DNA of 38,458 nucleotides, taken from Flavobacteriaceae bacterium. Lineage in GTDB: Bacteria > Bacteroidota > Bacteroidia > Flavobacteriales > Flavobacteriaceae. Where the stretch lies: contig JABDLA010000091.1 of NCBI GenBank assembly GCA_013001965.1, positions 1 to 38,458 on the forward strand. Direction: 5' to 3'. Within the stretch, counting starts at the first letter, position 1, and the number at the start of each line of letters is the position of its first letter. The notes under the pieces are model-generated. The model saw only the letters and a list, made by a program, of their open reading frames with translations, was not told where the DNA came from and did not search any database. Both the position numbers and the translations under genes were made by a program. This document shows positions 16,273 to 25,658 of this stretch, piece after piece.

Positions 16273-17435
16273 AGAAAGAAGTTTTAATCATAACCAATTA
16301 TTTTCCGCCGGAAACCGGCGCTGCTTCCAACCGTATTTCTCATTTAGCCGAAGGCCTTGAAGCTCGAGAATTTAAGGTTTCTATTATTGCCCCGTTACCA
16401 AATTACCCGAGAGGTAAGATCTTTTCAGGATATCGTGGTCAATTCAAAAAAACAACCATAGAGCAGGGCATGACCATCCATAGACTTTGGTTATATGCCA
16501 GTAACTCAAAAAATAAGATCAAGCGACTCCTGTCGATGCTGTCTTTCAGTTTCAGTTTGGCCTGGTATTCCGCATTTAATAAAGTGCCTGATACTATTAT
16601 TGTTCAGTCACCACCGCTTATCGTTGCCTTTTCAGCCGTATTGTTCTTCAAGTCCAAAAAAAGTAAACTTATATTAAATGTAAGCGATCTCTGGCCGTTG
16701 GCCGGCTTGGAATTGAATGCCATGAGGCGTAATTTCTGGTATTCTATGCTGGAACGCATTGAGCGCTATAATTATCGGAAATCCGATCTCATTCTGGGTC
16801 AGAGTGAAGAAATTATCCATCATATAAAGTCAATTTATACTGATAAGGATACACAGCTATATAGAAATTACCCGAATTTCAAGCCTACAATCAATACAGA
16901 ATACACAATCCCTACGCATAAAATAAAGTTGGTGTATGCCGGGCTTTTAGGGGTTGCTCAGGGTGTATTGAAGCTTTGCCAGAATCTTGATTATTCGAAG
17001 ATCGAATTTCATATTTATGGAGCAGGAGCAGAAAAAGAGGCCATTGATTATTTTTTAAAGAATAATCAAGACCTTCCCATTATGTTCCATGGTGAAGTTG
17101 AACGCGCTGATCTGCATAAGATTTTACCAGCTTATGATCTTGCTATAATCCCATTATTAAATCGAATTTATGGATCGGTTCCTTCTAAGATTTTCGAGTT
17201 TTCAAAACTTGGCATTCCTCTGCTTTATTTTGGTGGTGGCGAAGGGGAGGCCCTTGTAAAATCCTTTAATTTGGGGTGGGTTGCAGAAGCAGCTAATTAC
17301 AAGGCGCTTAATTCAGTCATTTCTCAAATTGAATTGGGCATGCTTAGTAATTCAAGACGTGATCAGATCAAAGAAACAGCCGATAATAATTTTGATTTTA
17401 ACTCTCAATTGGATACAATAGTCGATTTCATTTAA
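16269..17435 (+). CDS. Glycosyltransferase family 4 (WbuB-like)
   Basis: A 388-residue GT-B glycosyltransferase. The N-terminus LIITNYFPPETGAASNRIS (6-24) is typical of WbuB/WcaI-type enzymes. The donor-binding domain shows KLVYAGLLGVAQG near 218-230, and a segment PLLNRIYGSVPSKIFEFSKLGIPLL (split here by function: the SVPSKIFE portion is the usual nucleotide-sugar contact). It may transfer N-acetylfucosamine or another amino sugar; specificity cannot be read. The start is TTG at 16269, overlapping the wecB stop as TTGA. It ends 6 bases from the converging sugar-phosphate transferase gene. Confidence 0.88.
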   Translation: MKKEVLIITNYFPPETGAASNRISHLAEGLEAREFKVSIIAPLPNYPRGKIFSGYRGQFKKTTIEQGMTIHRLWLYASNSKNKIKRLLSMLSFSFSLAWYSAFNKVPDTIIVQSPPLIVAFSAVLFFKSKKSKLILNVSDLWPLAGLELNAMRRNFWYSMLERIERYNYRKSDLILGQSEEIIHHIKSIYTDKDTQLYRNYPNFKPTINTEYTIPTHKIKLVYAGLLGVAQGVLKLCQNLDYSKIEFHIYGAGAEKEAIDYFLKNNQDLPIMFHGEVERADLHKILPAYDLAIIPLLNRIYGSVPSKIFEFSKLGIPLLYFGGGEGEALVKSFNLGWVAEAANYKALNSVISQIELGMLSNSRRDQIKETADNNFDFNSQLDTIVDFI

Positions 17436-17441
17436 TTGAGA

Positions 17442-18800
17442 TCAATAGGCTTTATCTTCACCCTTAACGGCATTCATAAAAGTTTGAAAAATGATCTTAG
17501 TGTCTAATAATAGTGACCAGTTTTCGATATAAAAGATATCATATTTTACACGTCCGATAATATCTTTATCCGATTCAACTTCACCTCTAAAACCACTTAT
17601 TTGAGCCAATCCGGTAATACCGGGCTTAACAAAATGCCTCACCATAAACTTATCGATCTTCTTTGCATACATGTTTGTATGGCTCACCATATGCGGTCTC
17701 GGGCCAACGACCGACATGTCTCCAAACAACACATTAAAGAACTGCGGAAGTTCATCGATACTGGTTTTCCTCATAAATCGTCCAACTTTTGTAACACGTT
17801 GATCACCTCGAGTGGCCTGATGCAAGTGTGCATCTTTATTTGGCGTCATCGATCTAAACTTATAGCAATCGAATTCTCTGTAGTTAAAACCGTTCCTTGA
17901 TTGTTTAAAAAAGACCGGGCCTCTGGACTCAATTTTAATAAGTAAGGCGATCAAAGGAGTGAGCCAAGATAGCAGAAAAATGATGACTCCTGAAGAGAAC
18001 AAAATATCAAATGCTCGTTTTACCACCTGGTTGATGGAATCCTGAAGCGGAATGTTTCTCAGCGACAGGATAGGTATATAATCGTAGTATTCATATTTGA
18101 GCTTTTTCGCATAAATTTCCTTATTGTCAGGAAGGAATTTCAGGATCTTCAGGTTATTGTCTGCAAAATCGACCACCTGATTGATTTGCGAAGAAGTCAA
18201 CTCGGAAATTGAACAATAGATCTCATCTATATTTTCATCATTTATATACTTAAAACATGAATTCAGGTTGGCGTCATTTTCATCCGAAAAATTGAAGGTC
18301 CTCTTATGTGCATACCCATATTCGGGGTTTTTCTTAAAAAAACTTTCCAAGGCCAATGTATTCTTGTTTCGGCCCATGATAACCGTTGTTCGATAATTTC
18401 CCCCAAATTCAACACGATACTTCTGCAGCAAATAGTAAATAGTGAATTTAAATATGGTAATCAATAAAAATACCGACAAGGCGTATTTGATAATTGTTGA
18501 GGCCTCAATTTTCATTTCGTTATTATAGCCGTAAAAGGCAAAAATCACCAGGGTAAAAAGTAGGAGCTGCCTGATAATGAGTGTTAAGATGGAAACCTCC
18601 CTGGTGTATCGGTAAACGTCATAGAATTTTGAAATAACCGAAATTATAATCCATGCAAATGAAATGAAAGTGATATAGATAATTGGGTCAACCTCCTGAA
18701 AATAATAAAGTATAGCCAAAGTATTGATTATACTTAAATCAATCAAGTATGAAATAGGTCTGAGATAACCAGAATATCGGCCGTGCTTAAATAAACTCAC
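17442..18800 (-). CDS. Polyprenyl-phosphate sugar-1-phosphate transferase (initiating transferase)
   Basis: A 452-residue WcaJ/WbaP-type enzyme that starts a repeat unit by placing a sugar-1-phosphate on undecaprenyl phosphate in the inner membrane. There are four N-terminal transmembrane helices (about 15-35, 40-58, 74-92, 105-125), a soluble CoA-binding-like domain (137-245), and the catalytic part after a re-entrant hydrophobic helix (264-290). Motifs: KRAFDI (261-266), KFRSM (314-318), the catalytic DE pair (349-350) in SIDELPQFFNVL, and GPRPH (366-370). It is the last gene of a ugd-uxs-transferase operon. Which sugar it transfers is unknown. Confidence 0.92.
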   Translation of the reverse strand: MSLFKHGRYSGYLRPISYLIDLSIINTLAILYYFQEVDPIIYITFISFAWIIISVISKFYDVYRYTREVSILTLIIRQLLLFTLVIFAFYGYNNEMKIEASTIIKYALSVFLLITIFKFTIYYLLQKYRVEFGGNYRTTVIMGRNKNTLALESFFKKNPEYGYAHKRTFNFSDENDANLNSCFKYINDENIDEIYCSISELTSSQINQVVDFADNNLKILKFLPDNKEIYAKKLKYEYYDYIPILSLRNIPLQDSINQVVKRAFDILFSSGVIIFLLSWLTPLIALLIKIESRGPVFFKQSRNGFNYREFDCYKFRSMTPNKDAHLHQATRGDQRVTKVGRFMRKTSIDELPQFFNVLFGDMSVVGPRPHMVSHTNMYAKKIDKFMVRHFVKPGITGLAQISGFRGEVESDKDIIGRVKYDIFYIENWSLLLDTKIIFQTFMNAVKGEDKAY

Positions 18801-19789
18801 TATCTTTTTATATGATTACTAAAATCCTTGTGCTCTCTTTTGTATAATCGTTCTTCAGGTAAGCTTTTAAAATAATTGAAGGTGATGCGCATCCCCTCCG
18901 ATCGTGTTGTTTTAGGCTCCCAATCTAATAATTTTTTTGCTAATGAAATGTCCGGTTGTCGTTGTAATGGATCATTTTTAGGCAGTTCTTCAAAGACAAT
19001 TTTTTGATCAGTATGTGTTAGATTGATTATCTCTTTAGCGAAATCAAGAATGGTTATTTCATCAGGATTACCAATATTGACAGGATATACATAATCACTA
19101 AAAAGCAATCGATAAATTCCTTCTACCTGGTCGTCTACATAACAAAAGGAGCGTGTTTGCATGCCATCTCCAAAGACAGTAAGGTCTTCACCCCTCAGTG
19201 CCTGTCCCATAAATGCCGGAATAACCCTGCCGTCATTAAGCCTCATTCTTGGGCCATAGGTATTAAAAATTCTAACGATGCGTGTTTCAAGTTTATGAAA
19301 CCGATGATAAGCCATCGTTAAAGATTCCTGAAATCGTTTGGCTTCATCATAAACCCCTCTTGGGCCTATTGCATTAACATTCCCATAATAATCTTCTGTT
19401 TGAGGATGTACCAGTGGATCGCCATAGACCTCCGATGTTGATGCGATAAGTATTCTTGCTTGTTTGGCCTTAGCCAGTCCCAATAAATTATGCGTCCCTA
19501 ATGAGCCCACTTTCAAGGTTTGTATCGGGATTTTTAAATAATCAATAGGGCTGGCCGGGGAAGCAAAGTGCAGAATATAATCAAGTTTGCCTTCTATCTT
19601 CACAAACTCAGTGACATCATGTTCAATAAATTCAAAGTTAGAATGCTTATAAAGATGATTGATATTATCTTCAACTCCTGTGATAAAGTTATCCATCCCA
19701 ATCACATGAAACCCTTCAGAAACAAAGCGATCACAAAGATGCGATCCTAAAAAGCCTGCGGCACCAGTAATAAGAATTCTTTTAGACAT
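18800..19789 (-). CDS. uxs: UDP-glucuronate decarboxylase (UDP-xylose synthase)
   Basis: Short-chain dehydrogenase-type enzyme making UDP-xylose from UDP-glucuronate. The 329-residue protein has the NAD-binding [10 protein letters not shown] (9-18), STSEVYGDP (117-125), the catalytic YDEAK (Tyr147, Lys151) and [10 protein letters not shown]. The combination of HFASPASP (74-81) with STSEVYGDP points to UXS more than to other epimerases. The gene overlaps ugd upstream by one base and the transferase downstream by one base (TAATG-type junctions), so all three are coupled. The substrate is made by the adjacent ugd product. Confidence 0.93.
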   Translation of the reverse strand: MSKRILITGAAGFLGSHLCDRFVSEGFHVIGMDNFITGVEDNINHLYKHSNFEFIEHDVTEFVKIEGKLDYILHFASPASPIDYLKIPIQTLKVGSLGTHNLLGLAKAKQARILIASTSEVYGDPLVHPQTEDYYGNVNAIGPRGVYDEAKRFQESLTMAYHRFHKLETRIVRIFNTYGPRMRLNDGRVIPAFMGQALRGEDLTVFGDGMQTRSFCYVDDQVEGIYRLLFSDYVYPVNIGNPDEITILDFAKEIINLTHTDQKIVFEELPKNDPLQRQPDISLAKKLLDWEPKTTRSEGMRITFNYFKSLPEERLYKREHKDFSNHIKR

Positions 19790-21102
19790 TAATTCGCTTC
19801 TTTTCGGCCTATTGAACTATAATAAAATCCCTCTTTTGCCATATCTTCAACATCATATAAATTCCTGCCATCAAATATTACAGCTTGATTCATGTTATCC
19901 TTCAGACGATTGAAATCAGGGGTTCTAAAGATACTCCATTCGGTGCTTATTAAGAGGGCATCAGCTTCTTTGGTGGCATCGTACATACCAGTCGCATAGG
20001 AGATCTTATCGCCCAGTTTTGCCCGTACATTATTCATTGCCTCAGGGTCGAACACAACAATTGAAGCGCCTTTTTTAAGCAGGTCCTCAATCATAAATAA
20101 TGCTGGAGCTTCCCTGATGTCATCGGTTTCCGGTTTGAACGCAAGACCCCAAATAGCAATCTTCTTATTCTTTAAATCATTATTGAAGTATTTCTCTAGT
20201 CGCGGAATCAAAATGCCTTTTTGTTTATCATTCACCTTAATAACGGCATTTAGTATATTGAATTCATAATTCTCTTCGCGGCCCGATTTATAAAGGGCTT
20301 TGACATCTTTTGGGAAGCAAGAACCACCGTAACCTATTCCCGGAAACAGAAAGCGTTTCCCAATTCTGGAATCAGTACCCATCCCGACCCTTACCTTGTC
20401 CACATCTGCGCCTACCTTTTCACAATAATTTGCGATCTCGTTCATAAAAGTGATCTTGGTTGCCAAAAACGCGTTCGCTGCATATTTAGTTAATTCTGCT
20501 GACCGCTCATCCATGATAATTATTGGATTTCCGGAGCGTACAAATGGCTTATATAATTTTTGCATGAGTTTTGTTGCCCGATCTGAGCTTGAACCAATTA
20601 TTATACGTTCAGGTTTCAGAAAATCATCCACGGCGAAACCTTCACGTAAAAACTCGGGATTTGATACCACATCAAATTCCACATCGGTTTCCTTTGTCAT
20701 AGTTTCTTTGACCATATCGGCCGTACCAACAGGAACCGTGCTTTTATCAACAATAACTTTATAGTCATCTATTTTCTGACCTATTTTCTTTGCAACATTC
20801 AATACATAAGAAAGGTCGGCCGAGCCATCTTCATCTTCGGGTGTTGGTAAGGCCAACATGATGATATTGCCATGCTCCAGGCCTTCATCCAGGGAAGTTG
20901 AGAATTTTAAGCGGCCGGCTCGAATATTTCTTTCGAACAGCAAATCCAGATGCGGTTCATAAATTGGAACCTTTCCCTGTTGCATGGTTTTAACCTTATG
21001 CTCATCAATATCGATACACAGGACATCGTTTCCGGTTTCGGCAAGACAGGTGCCTGTGACCAATCCAACGTATCCTGTTCCAACAACTGTAATTTTCATC
21101 AA
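19789..21102 (-). CDS. ugd: UDP-glucose 6-dehydrogenase
   Basis: NAD-dependent four-electron oxidation of UDP-glucose to UDP-glucuronate. The 437-residue protein has the N-terminal dinucleotide motif [17 protein letters not shown] (6-22), Lys214 in NAFLATKI, and the catalytic Cys262 in YGGSCFPKD (258-266). The adjacent UDP-glucuronate decarboxylase gene supports UDP-glucose as substrate over GDP-mannose or UDP-ManNAc. It is the first gene of its operon with a promoter 16-49 bases upstream. The second codon is also ATG, so the start may be one residue later. Confidence 0.95.
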   Translation of the reverse strand: MMKITVVGTGYVGLVTGTCLAETGNDVLCIDIDEHKVKTMQQGKVPIYEPHLDLLFERNIRAGRLKFSTSLDEGLEHGNIIMLALPTPEDEDGSADLSYVLNVAKKIGQKIDDYKVIVDKSTVPVGTADMVKETMTKETDVEFDVVSNPEFLREGFAVDDFLKPERIIIGSSSDRATKLMQKLYKPFVRSGNPIIIMDERSAELTKYAANAFLATKITFMNEIANYCEKVGADVDKVRVGMGTDSRIGKRFLFPGIGYGGSCFPKDVKALYKSGREENYEFNILNAVIKVNDKQKGILIPRLEKYFNNDLKNKKIAIWGLAFKPETDDIREAPALFMIEDLLKKGASIVVFDPEAMNNVRAKLGDKISYATGMYDATKEADALLISTEWSIFRTPDFNRLKDNMNQAVIFDGRNLYDVEDMAKEGFYYSSIGRKEAN

Positions 21103-21117
21103 CTATTTATTTAGGAA

Positions 21118-21151
21118 CAAAAATAGAAAATAATTTAAGCGTGCTTATCAA
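21118..21151 (-). promoter_or_regulatory. Promoter for the ugd-uxs-transferase operon
   Basis: On the minus strand, TTG (complement of 21149-21151, itself within TTTG), a 23-base spacer and TATTTTTG (complement of 21118-21125). Both boxes match the Bacteroidota consensus and the spacer is at the long limit. The leader would be about 10 bases. The 112-base gap after the methyltransferase gene holds nothing else clear. Confidence 0.55.
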
Positions 21152-21214
21152 ATCGGCATTTAAATCAGAAATGAAATATTCTAAAGAAAATTACAGCTGA
21201 AGCATTTGGAGGTC

Positions 21215-22003
21215 CTATGTGAATTTTTCCGGTTCGAATTTACGGTTCGAATATTCCAAATTGTAGACAATTTCATTGTTTTCAATCTTAAGCCATGGCT
21301 GTAAACTTTGATTCTTTTCAATTACGAAAGCAAAAAGATTGCCTTGTTTTTTAAAGAAGAAAGTGAATATTGGAATTAGAAATTTCCCCAAATAACCTAC
21401 AACTCTTTTAAGCACATTTTTAGACATCGCCAATCTTTTGGTTGGAACGAGAAGACCGTAAAAAAAGTGAAACCTATGAATGTATTGTGGCATAAATGAA
21501 TTCACGGTTTTCCGTACTTCATTTTCTGTCCATTTATAAACATAATTTGGAATGTGTGAATTTCGCATCCCTCCATATTTTCCATCACTAAGCGCAACAG
21601 GCTCTAATTCATATGAAGGTGCCAGATTGAATTTGTTGGCCAATGTATTAAATAAGCTATCTCTGGATTCGAATACTCCAACGCCTTTTCTTGATACACG
21701 CAGCATTTCACAAAGTCCCTTATGCGGGGATGCGCAGTGGTGCAGCCCGGCATGAACAAAGACCCAATCGAACGTATTGTTGTCAAAGGATAAGTTCTCG
21801 GCGTCTTCTTTTTGCCATGCGAACGGTTCGTAATCCTTCACGCCACCATGATAGTCAAGATTAGTGATTGTGACATTCTTAAAGCCACAATTAAAAAATG
21901 TATCTCTATCTTTTTCGCCTCCGGCAATAACAAGAATGTTGTCATCAAGGGAAACGATGTTTCCGGACACAATTTTCTTCAATGTGTTTTGATAAAAATT
22001 CAT
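21215..22003 (-). CDS. Class I SAM-dependent methyltransferase (family 11-like)
   Basis: A 262-residue protein with an N-terminal methyltransferase-like fold: a variant SAM-binding strand ILVIAGGEKDRDTF (23-36), the second strand VTITNLDYH (44-52) with an acidic residue at its end, and DNNTFDWVFVHAGLHHCASP (74-93), the usual post-motif region. The C-terminal 120 residues include a hydrophobic amphipathic stretch (about 192-215) that may bind membrane. The first glycine motif is degenerate compared with the usual E/DxGxGxG. It probably modifies a glycan or lipid-linked intermediate, but this is an inference from context. It has its own -7 promoter element. Confidence 0.75.
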   Translation of the reverse strand: MNFYQNTLKKIVSGNIVSLDDNILVIAGGEKDRDTFFNCGFKNVTITNLDYHGGVKDYEPFAWQKEDAENLSFDNNTFDWVFVHAGLHHCASPHKGLCEMLRVSRKGVGVFESRDSLFNTLANKFNLAPSYELEPVALSDGKYGGMRNSHIPNYVYKWTENEVRKTVNSFMPQYIHRFHFFYGLLVPTKRLAMSKNVLKRVVGYLGKFLIPIFTFFFKKQGNLFAFVIEKNQSLQPWLKIENNEIVYNLEYSNRKFEPEKFT

Positions 22004-22029
22004 TTCAACTAACTATTCATTTGAGTGCC

Positions 22030-22037
22030 CAAAAATA
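22030..22037 (-). promoter_or_regulatory. -7 promoter element for the methyltransferase gene
   Basis: TATTTTTG on the minus strand (complement of 22030-22037), a full match to TAnnTTTG, 27 bases before the start codon. No TTG is found at 17-23 bases upstream, so the promoter is incomplete as seen. The rest of the 116-base gap to the ligase-like gene shows nothing clear. Confidence 0.42.
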
Positions 22038-22119
22038 ATACAATTTTCGACTTAAAGGGAGATAGCCGATTTATAATTTCCTTATGCACTAAGGTTTAAA
22101 TTCAAAATCTGCTTAAGGG

Positions 22120-23346
22120 TCATTCAGACGTTTTTAGATCGAGGTTTTTAAAAGCAAAGAAATTGACCAAAAACGCAAATAAGATCAGGCCGTTCTGACG
22201 TTCTAATATATTTTCCGATAGCATTACAATTGTAAAGAATATCAAAATGCTAAAAAAAAGCCAATCTTGATTCCTATAAGCCAGTTTAAAATTATAACAC
22301 AGAAAAAACAGGAAAACCAGCAAGCCTGCCAGTCCTGTTTTCATGGTAATACTCAGGTATTGATTATGGGTGTTATATCGGTTTTCAAATAGGTAATACA
22401 AGTTCTCTTTATAACAGTTAAAAAGCGCTTCCTTGTCCCTGCCAATGCCATAACCGAATATTGGTTTTTCCATTATAAGATCAAGAGCACAGTCATAGAT
22501 CTGAAGTCGATTGTTTGTTGAGTTGGTTTCATTTCTGTGCGAATAGGTCTCCGGTTTGAATAGCTCGGAAATCCTTTTTTGATTCACCGGAATAAAAACA
22601 AAAATTGCGCTAATACCAATTAATCCTACCAATGCGAAAATTAGCACTTTTCGCTTTGCCTTAAAGCTCAATAACAGTAGAAAAAATATGCTCATCAGTA
22701 GTGCCCCGATCACCCCTCTTCGCGCAAGAAAAAATATGGTGAATAATAAAAATAAGGTCAGTAGCGCTACACCAAGTTTCTTGAAGGCATTGTTATTAGA
22801 GTTTTTAAAATATTCTATTGAAAAAAGAACCGACAAGCCCATTGGCATCGACAAATAAATGGGGTGATCATTTAACAGTGGCATTTTCCTTCCCAGCTGA
22901 GACATACAAAATTCATAAGTTGTAGTTCCGTTGAAATAGCCAAGGTGAGCAAAATAGATGAAGATCAAAATTGAGAATACCACAGAGGACAGAAAAAAAA
23001 CTTTAGCAAACAAGGATTCGATCTTCTTTGTAAACAATGATGGATAGCCCGAATGTAGTACGGAAAAAATAATTGGAATAAACAATAGTGACATTGCCAT
23101 TTCAAGGCGTTTGGGAGCATCGTCTGGGTGGAACACAAACAGTAGGCTGAAAAGATATGTGAGATACAATGACGTATTGATCAGAGCAGTTTTGCCGAAT
23201 TTTATTTTTCGTTCCTGAATTAAAATGAGTAGTGCCGCAAGCCCTAAGAGAATGACCAGATACCACCTTTGAATCGAGGGAACAAGCAAAAAGAGCCCAA
23301 AGGCCAGAATTGAGAAGACAGAAATTTTTTGTGCCGGTGTTTTCAA
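22120..23346 (-). CDS. O-antigen ligase family membrane protein (WaaL/Wzy_C-like)
   Basis: A 408-residue protein with about eleven to twelve hydrophobic helices. The large periplasmic loop near residues 270-330 has FGYGIGRDKEALFN and NTHNQYLSITMKTGLAGLL, where the His of THNQYL is the conserved catalytic-type residue of the O-antigen ligase superfamily. Members either ligate polymer to lipid A-core or act as polymerases or protein O-oligosaccharyltransferases. A second polymerase-like protein is encoded at 25659-26939, so a ligase role here is likely but not proven. It starts 4 bases after the glycosyltransferase gene upstream. Confidence 0.86.
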   Translation of the reverse strand: MKTPAQKISVFSILAFGLFLLVPSIQRWYLVILLGLAALLILIQERKIKFGKTALINTSLYLTYLFSLLFVFHPDDAPKRLEMAMSLLFIPIIFSVLHSGYPSLFTKKIESLFAKVFFLSSVVFSILIFIYFAHLGYFNGTTTYEFCMSQLGRKMPLLNDHPIYLSMPMGLSVLFSIEYFKNSNNNAFKKLGVALLTLFLLFTIFFLARRGVIGALLMSIFFLLLLSFKAKRKVLIFALVGLIGISAIFVFIPVNQKRISELFKPETYSHRNETNSTNNRLQIYDCALDLIMEKPIFGYGIGRDKEALFNCYKENLYYLFENRYNTHNQYLSITMKTGLAGLLVFLFFLCYNFKLAYRNQDWLFFSILIFFTIVMLSENILERQNGLILFAFLVNFFAFKNLDLKTSE

Positions 23347-23350
23347 TTCT

Positions 23351-24586
23351 TTATAAATTATTTAATTCATTCACAAATCCGTTTAATACGGTTTCTTTTG
23401 AATACCGGTCCATAATAAATTGTTTTGCCTTTCGGCCAAGTTCATCACCTAGCTCCTGGTCTGCCTGCAAGCCTTTAACAACATCTAAAATCGCCTGCAA
23501 CTGGTCGTTCTGAAAATAGTAGCCTCCCTGCGAATCTTCAAAAATTTGTCTCACCTCCGACTTCCTATTCCCGGTGATAATAGATGGTCGCCCGCTGCCC
23601 ATCATTCCTAATATCTTGGAGGGCATTACGGCATCAATGACCTCATCTTTTTGAAACAATATATGAAGATCGGCACTTGACAAAAGTAAGGGCAAATCTT
23701 CAAATGGTACAAGATTATAGTGTTTTGCCAAATGAAAGTCATCGAGCCTTTGCTTGACATTTTTTTGTTCAGCACCTTCGCCAACCACAATAACCTCAAC
23801 ATCTTTTAAGGGTTTTAATTCTTCAAGGAATGCAAAGAAAAAATCCCAATCTTGTTTGGCCCCAATATTTCCTGAATAAAGGATCTTAAAATTAGTTGAA
23901 TTTAGATACGGATGTTTTTCATTGAAATCCATATTGAATTTAGAAGTATCCAGCCAATTGGATAAAAAATACCCTTTTCTTCCCGTCTTTTCTCGTAGCT
24001 TATCCAGCATTCCATTGCTGATGGTACTCACTACATGCGCACGTCTAAGTAAAAAACGCTCCACCCAGAATAAAGGTTTTGATATCATGCTGTTCGTCTT
24101 ACTAAGCAATCCTGAATCTATAGCAGCATCAAATTCAAAATCCTGAATATGCACCCATAATTTGGCGCCATAGATGATTTTTAAGAACCAGCCCAGCATC
24201 ACCGATGACGTAAAGGGCACAATGGCTATAACGATATCTGGATTTGAAGGTTTAAACAGATTCAATAAACTACCCAATGTAAAGCTTGAAAGATGAATTA
24301 GGCGTTTTAAAAAACTCGGATTAGCCGGAACATACTGTTTAAATCGATATACCACAACCCCGTTAATGGTCTCCTTAAAATAGCTGCCCTTAGATCTGTA
24401 GGCCTCGCTGATCTTCCATTGTGGATAATACGGAAATCCGGTTATTACCGATACTTTGTAACCTCTTTCAACCAAATATTCAGCCTTTTGCGAAGAGTAT
24501 AGTCCGATAGCACTGTCTTCAGGCGAGTAATTTATACCAATAAGTGTGATGTTTTTATTCAAGGTCGTATTTGAAAACGGTTTCAA
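23351..24586 (-). CDS. Glycosyltransferase family 4 (WcaI-like)
   Basis: A 411-residue GT-B enzyme. The N-terminal ITLIGINYSPEDSAIGLYS (13-31) and VSVITGFPYYPQWK (45-58) are typical of WcaI-type colanic-acid fucosyl/glycosyltransferases. The C-terminal donor domain has KILYSGNIGAKQDWDFF, VVGEGAEQ and AVMPSKILGMMGSGRPSI. Fucosyl transfer would fit with gmd-fcl in the locus, but specificity is not readable. The ATG start overlaps the preceding gene by 32 bases; an in-frame TTG at codon 9 (24562) would cut this to 8 and is a real alternative. It probably belongs to the flippase-to-ligase operon. Confidence 0.9.
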   Translation of the reverse strand: MKPFSNTTLNKNITLIGINYSPEDSAIGLYSSQKAEYLVERGYKVSVITGFPYYPQWKISEAYRSKGSYFKETINGVVVYRFKQYVPANPSFLKRLIHLSSFTLGSLLNLFKPSNPDIVIAIVPFTSSVMLGWFLKIIYGAKLWVHIQDFEFDAAIDSGLLSKTNSMISKPLFWVERFLLRRAHVVSTISNGMLDKLREKTGRKGYFLSNWLDTSKFNMDFNEKHPYLNSTNFKILYSGNIGAKQDWDFFFAFLEELKPLKDVEVIVVGEGAEQKNVKQRLDDFHLAKHYNLVPFEDLPLLLSSADLHILFQKDEVIDAVMPSKILGMMGSGRPSIITGNRKSEVRQIFEDSQGGYYFQNDQLQAILDVVKGLQADQELGDELGRKAKQFIMDRYSKETVLNGFVNELNNL

Positions 24587-25655
24587 GATTATTTATAAAG
24601 GCTTCGGTTGAAAAGTTCTTACTTGCGAATTTATAATTTTCGTATAGCATTGCGTTATGGTATTCCTGTTCGTTTCTAATTTTTTCAAGTTTTAAAACGA
24701 TGTCTTCCGGAGATTTTTTATCAATATATAAACCATTGACTTCATCGGTAAAAATATCAGAGATCCCAGCATGATCAGTTGTTAAAATCAGGTTTCCGGT
24801 AGACATGGCTTCCAACAATGAAATGGGCTGGCCTTCCATCAAATAATACGAGGGGAAAACAAATACATTCCCCCAAAGCAATAAGTCCTTTTTATCTTCC
24901 CCCCTCAATACGCCCATATAGTGCACATCCTTCAAAGCTTCAATGTAGGACTCTACTTTTGTCTTGGTCTTTATATCAATATGACCCGCGATTCTGGCCT
25001 CATATGGAATTCCTTTCTTCTCCATAATTTTCAAGGCTTCAAGTAAGTCCAAGATCCCTTTTTCTTCCATGAGGTTACTTAAATAGATTATATTTAAGGT
25101 CTTTAGTGACTTTTGCCTGATCATTTCCGCTGTATTCTGAACCAAGAATTCTTCTACAAAATTATAGACGACATGAATTTGGTTATTATTGAGAAAGGGG
25201 GTGAGATTTGGAATTAATGATTCTGACAACACGATGCCTTTATCAGCTTTTCCCAGGATAAATTTTGCAATACCTTTTTTTGAAGGCGAAAAATTTGAAT
25301 AGGATTTATGGAGATGATTTCCATGGATATGGATAATTATTCGTTTCATTGAAAGCTTAGCCAAAGCAATGAACAGCCCATATTTTAAAATCCCAAAAAA
25401 GGTCTGCCCGGGAGTGATATAAACGATATCTGTAAAGGCCACCTTATAACATTGCAGGTTGTGTTTTATGCTCTGAATTAATTTCCTGAACGAAAATGAG
25501 CCAACATTCTCATCGAAGAAATTCAACGAAGTGTTGACCCTTTTTACCTTAAAATCAGGCTTGCCGTTAAAACCCTCAAAAACAATCTTGTTTGATAGGC
25601 TATTTCCGGTGATTGGCTCAGGAAATGGCCCGATTAATAAAAGACGTTTTGGCAT
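24555..25655 (-). CDS. Glycosyltransferase family 4
   Basis: A 366-residue GT-B enzyme with N-terminal LLLIGPFPEPITGNSLSNKI (5-24), the linker VVYNFVEEF, the second-domain start LNIIYLSNLMEEKGILDLLEAL (in pieces, the EEKGI segment is the family mark), and VFPSYYLMEGQPISLLEAMSTG, where the EGQPISLLE stretch is the nucleotide-sugar contact with the E-x7-E pattern. Acceptor and donor are unknown. It begins 3 bases after the polymerase gene and overlaps the next glycosyltransferase gene by 32 bases, so it is within one transcription unit. Confidence 0.9.
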   Translation of the reverse strand: MPKRLLLIGPFPEPITGNSLSNKIVFEGFNGKPDFKVKRVNTSLNFFDENVGSFSFRKLIQSIKHNLQCYKVAFTDIVYITPGQTFFGILKYGLFIALAKLSMKRIIIHIHGNHLHKSYSNFSPSKKGIAKFILGKADKGIVLSESLIPNLTPFLNNNQIHVVYNFVEEFLVQNTAEMIRQKSLKTLNIIYLSNLMEEKGILDLLEALKIMEKKGIPYEARIAGHIDIKTKTKVESYIEALKDVHYMGVLRGEDKKDLLLWGNVFVFPSYYLMEGQPISLLEAMSTGNLILTTDHAGISDIFTDEVNGLYIDKKSPEDIVLKLEKIRNEQEYHNAMLYENYKFASKNFSTEAFINNLETVFKYDLE

Positions 25656-25658
25656 AAA

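Noticed and set aside
17404-17440. Inverted repeat at the convergent end of the GT4 and sugar-phosphate transferase genes
   Set aside because: Arms of 7 bases with a 23-base loop are weak and AT-rich, with no T tract; chance occurrence is likely.
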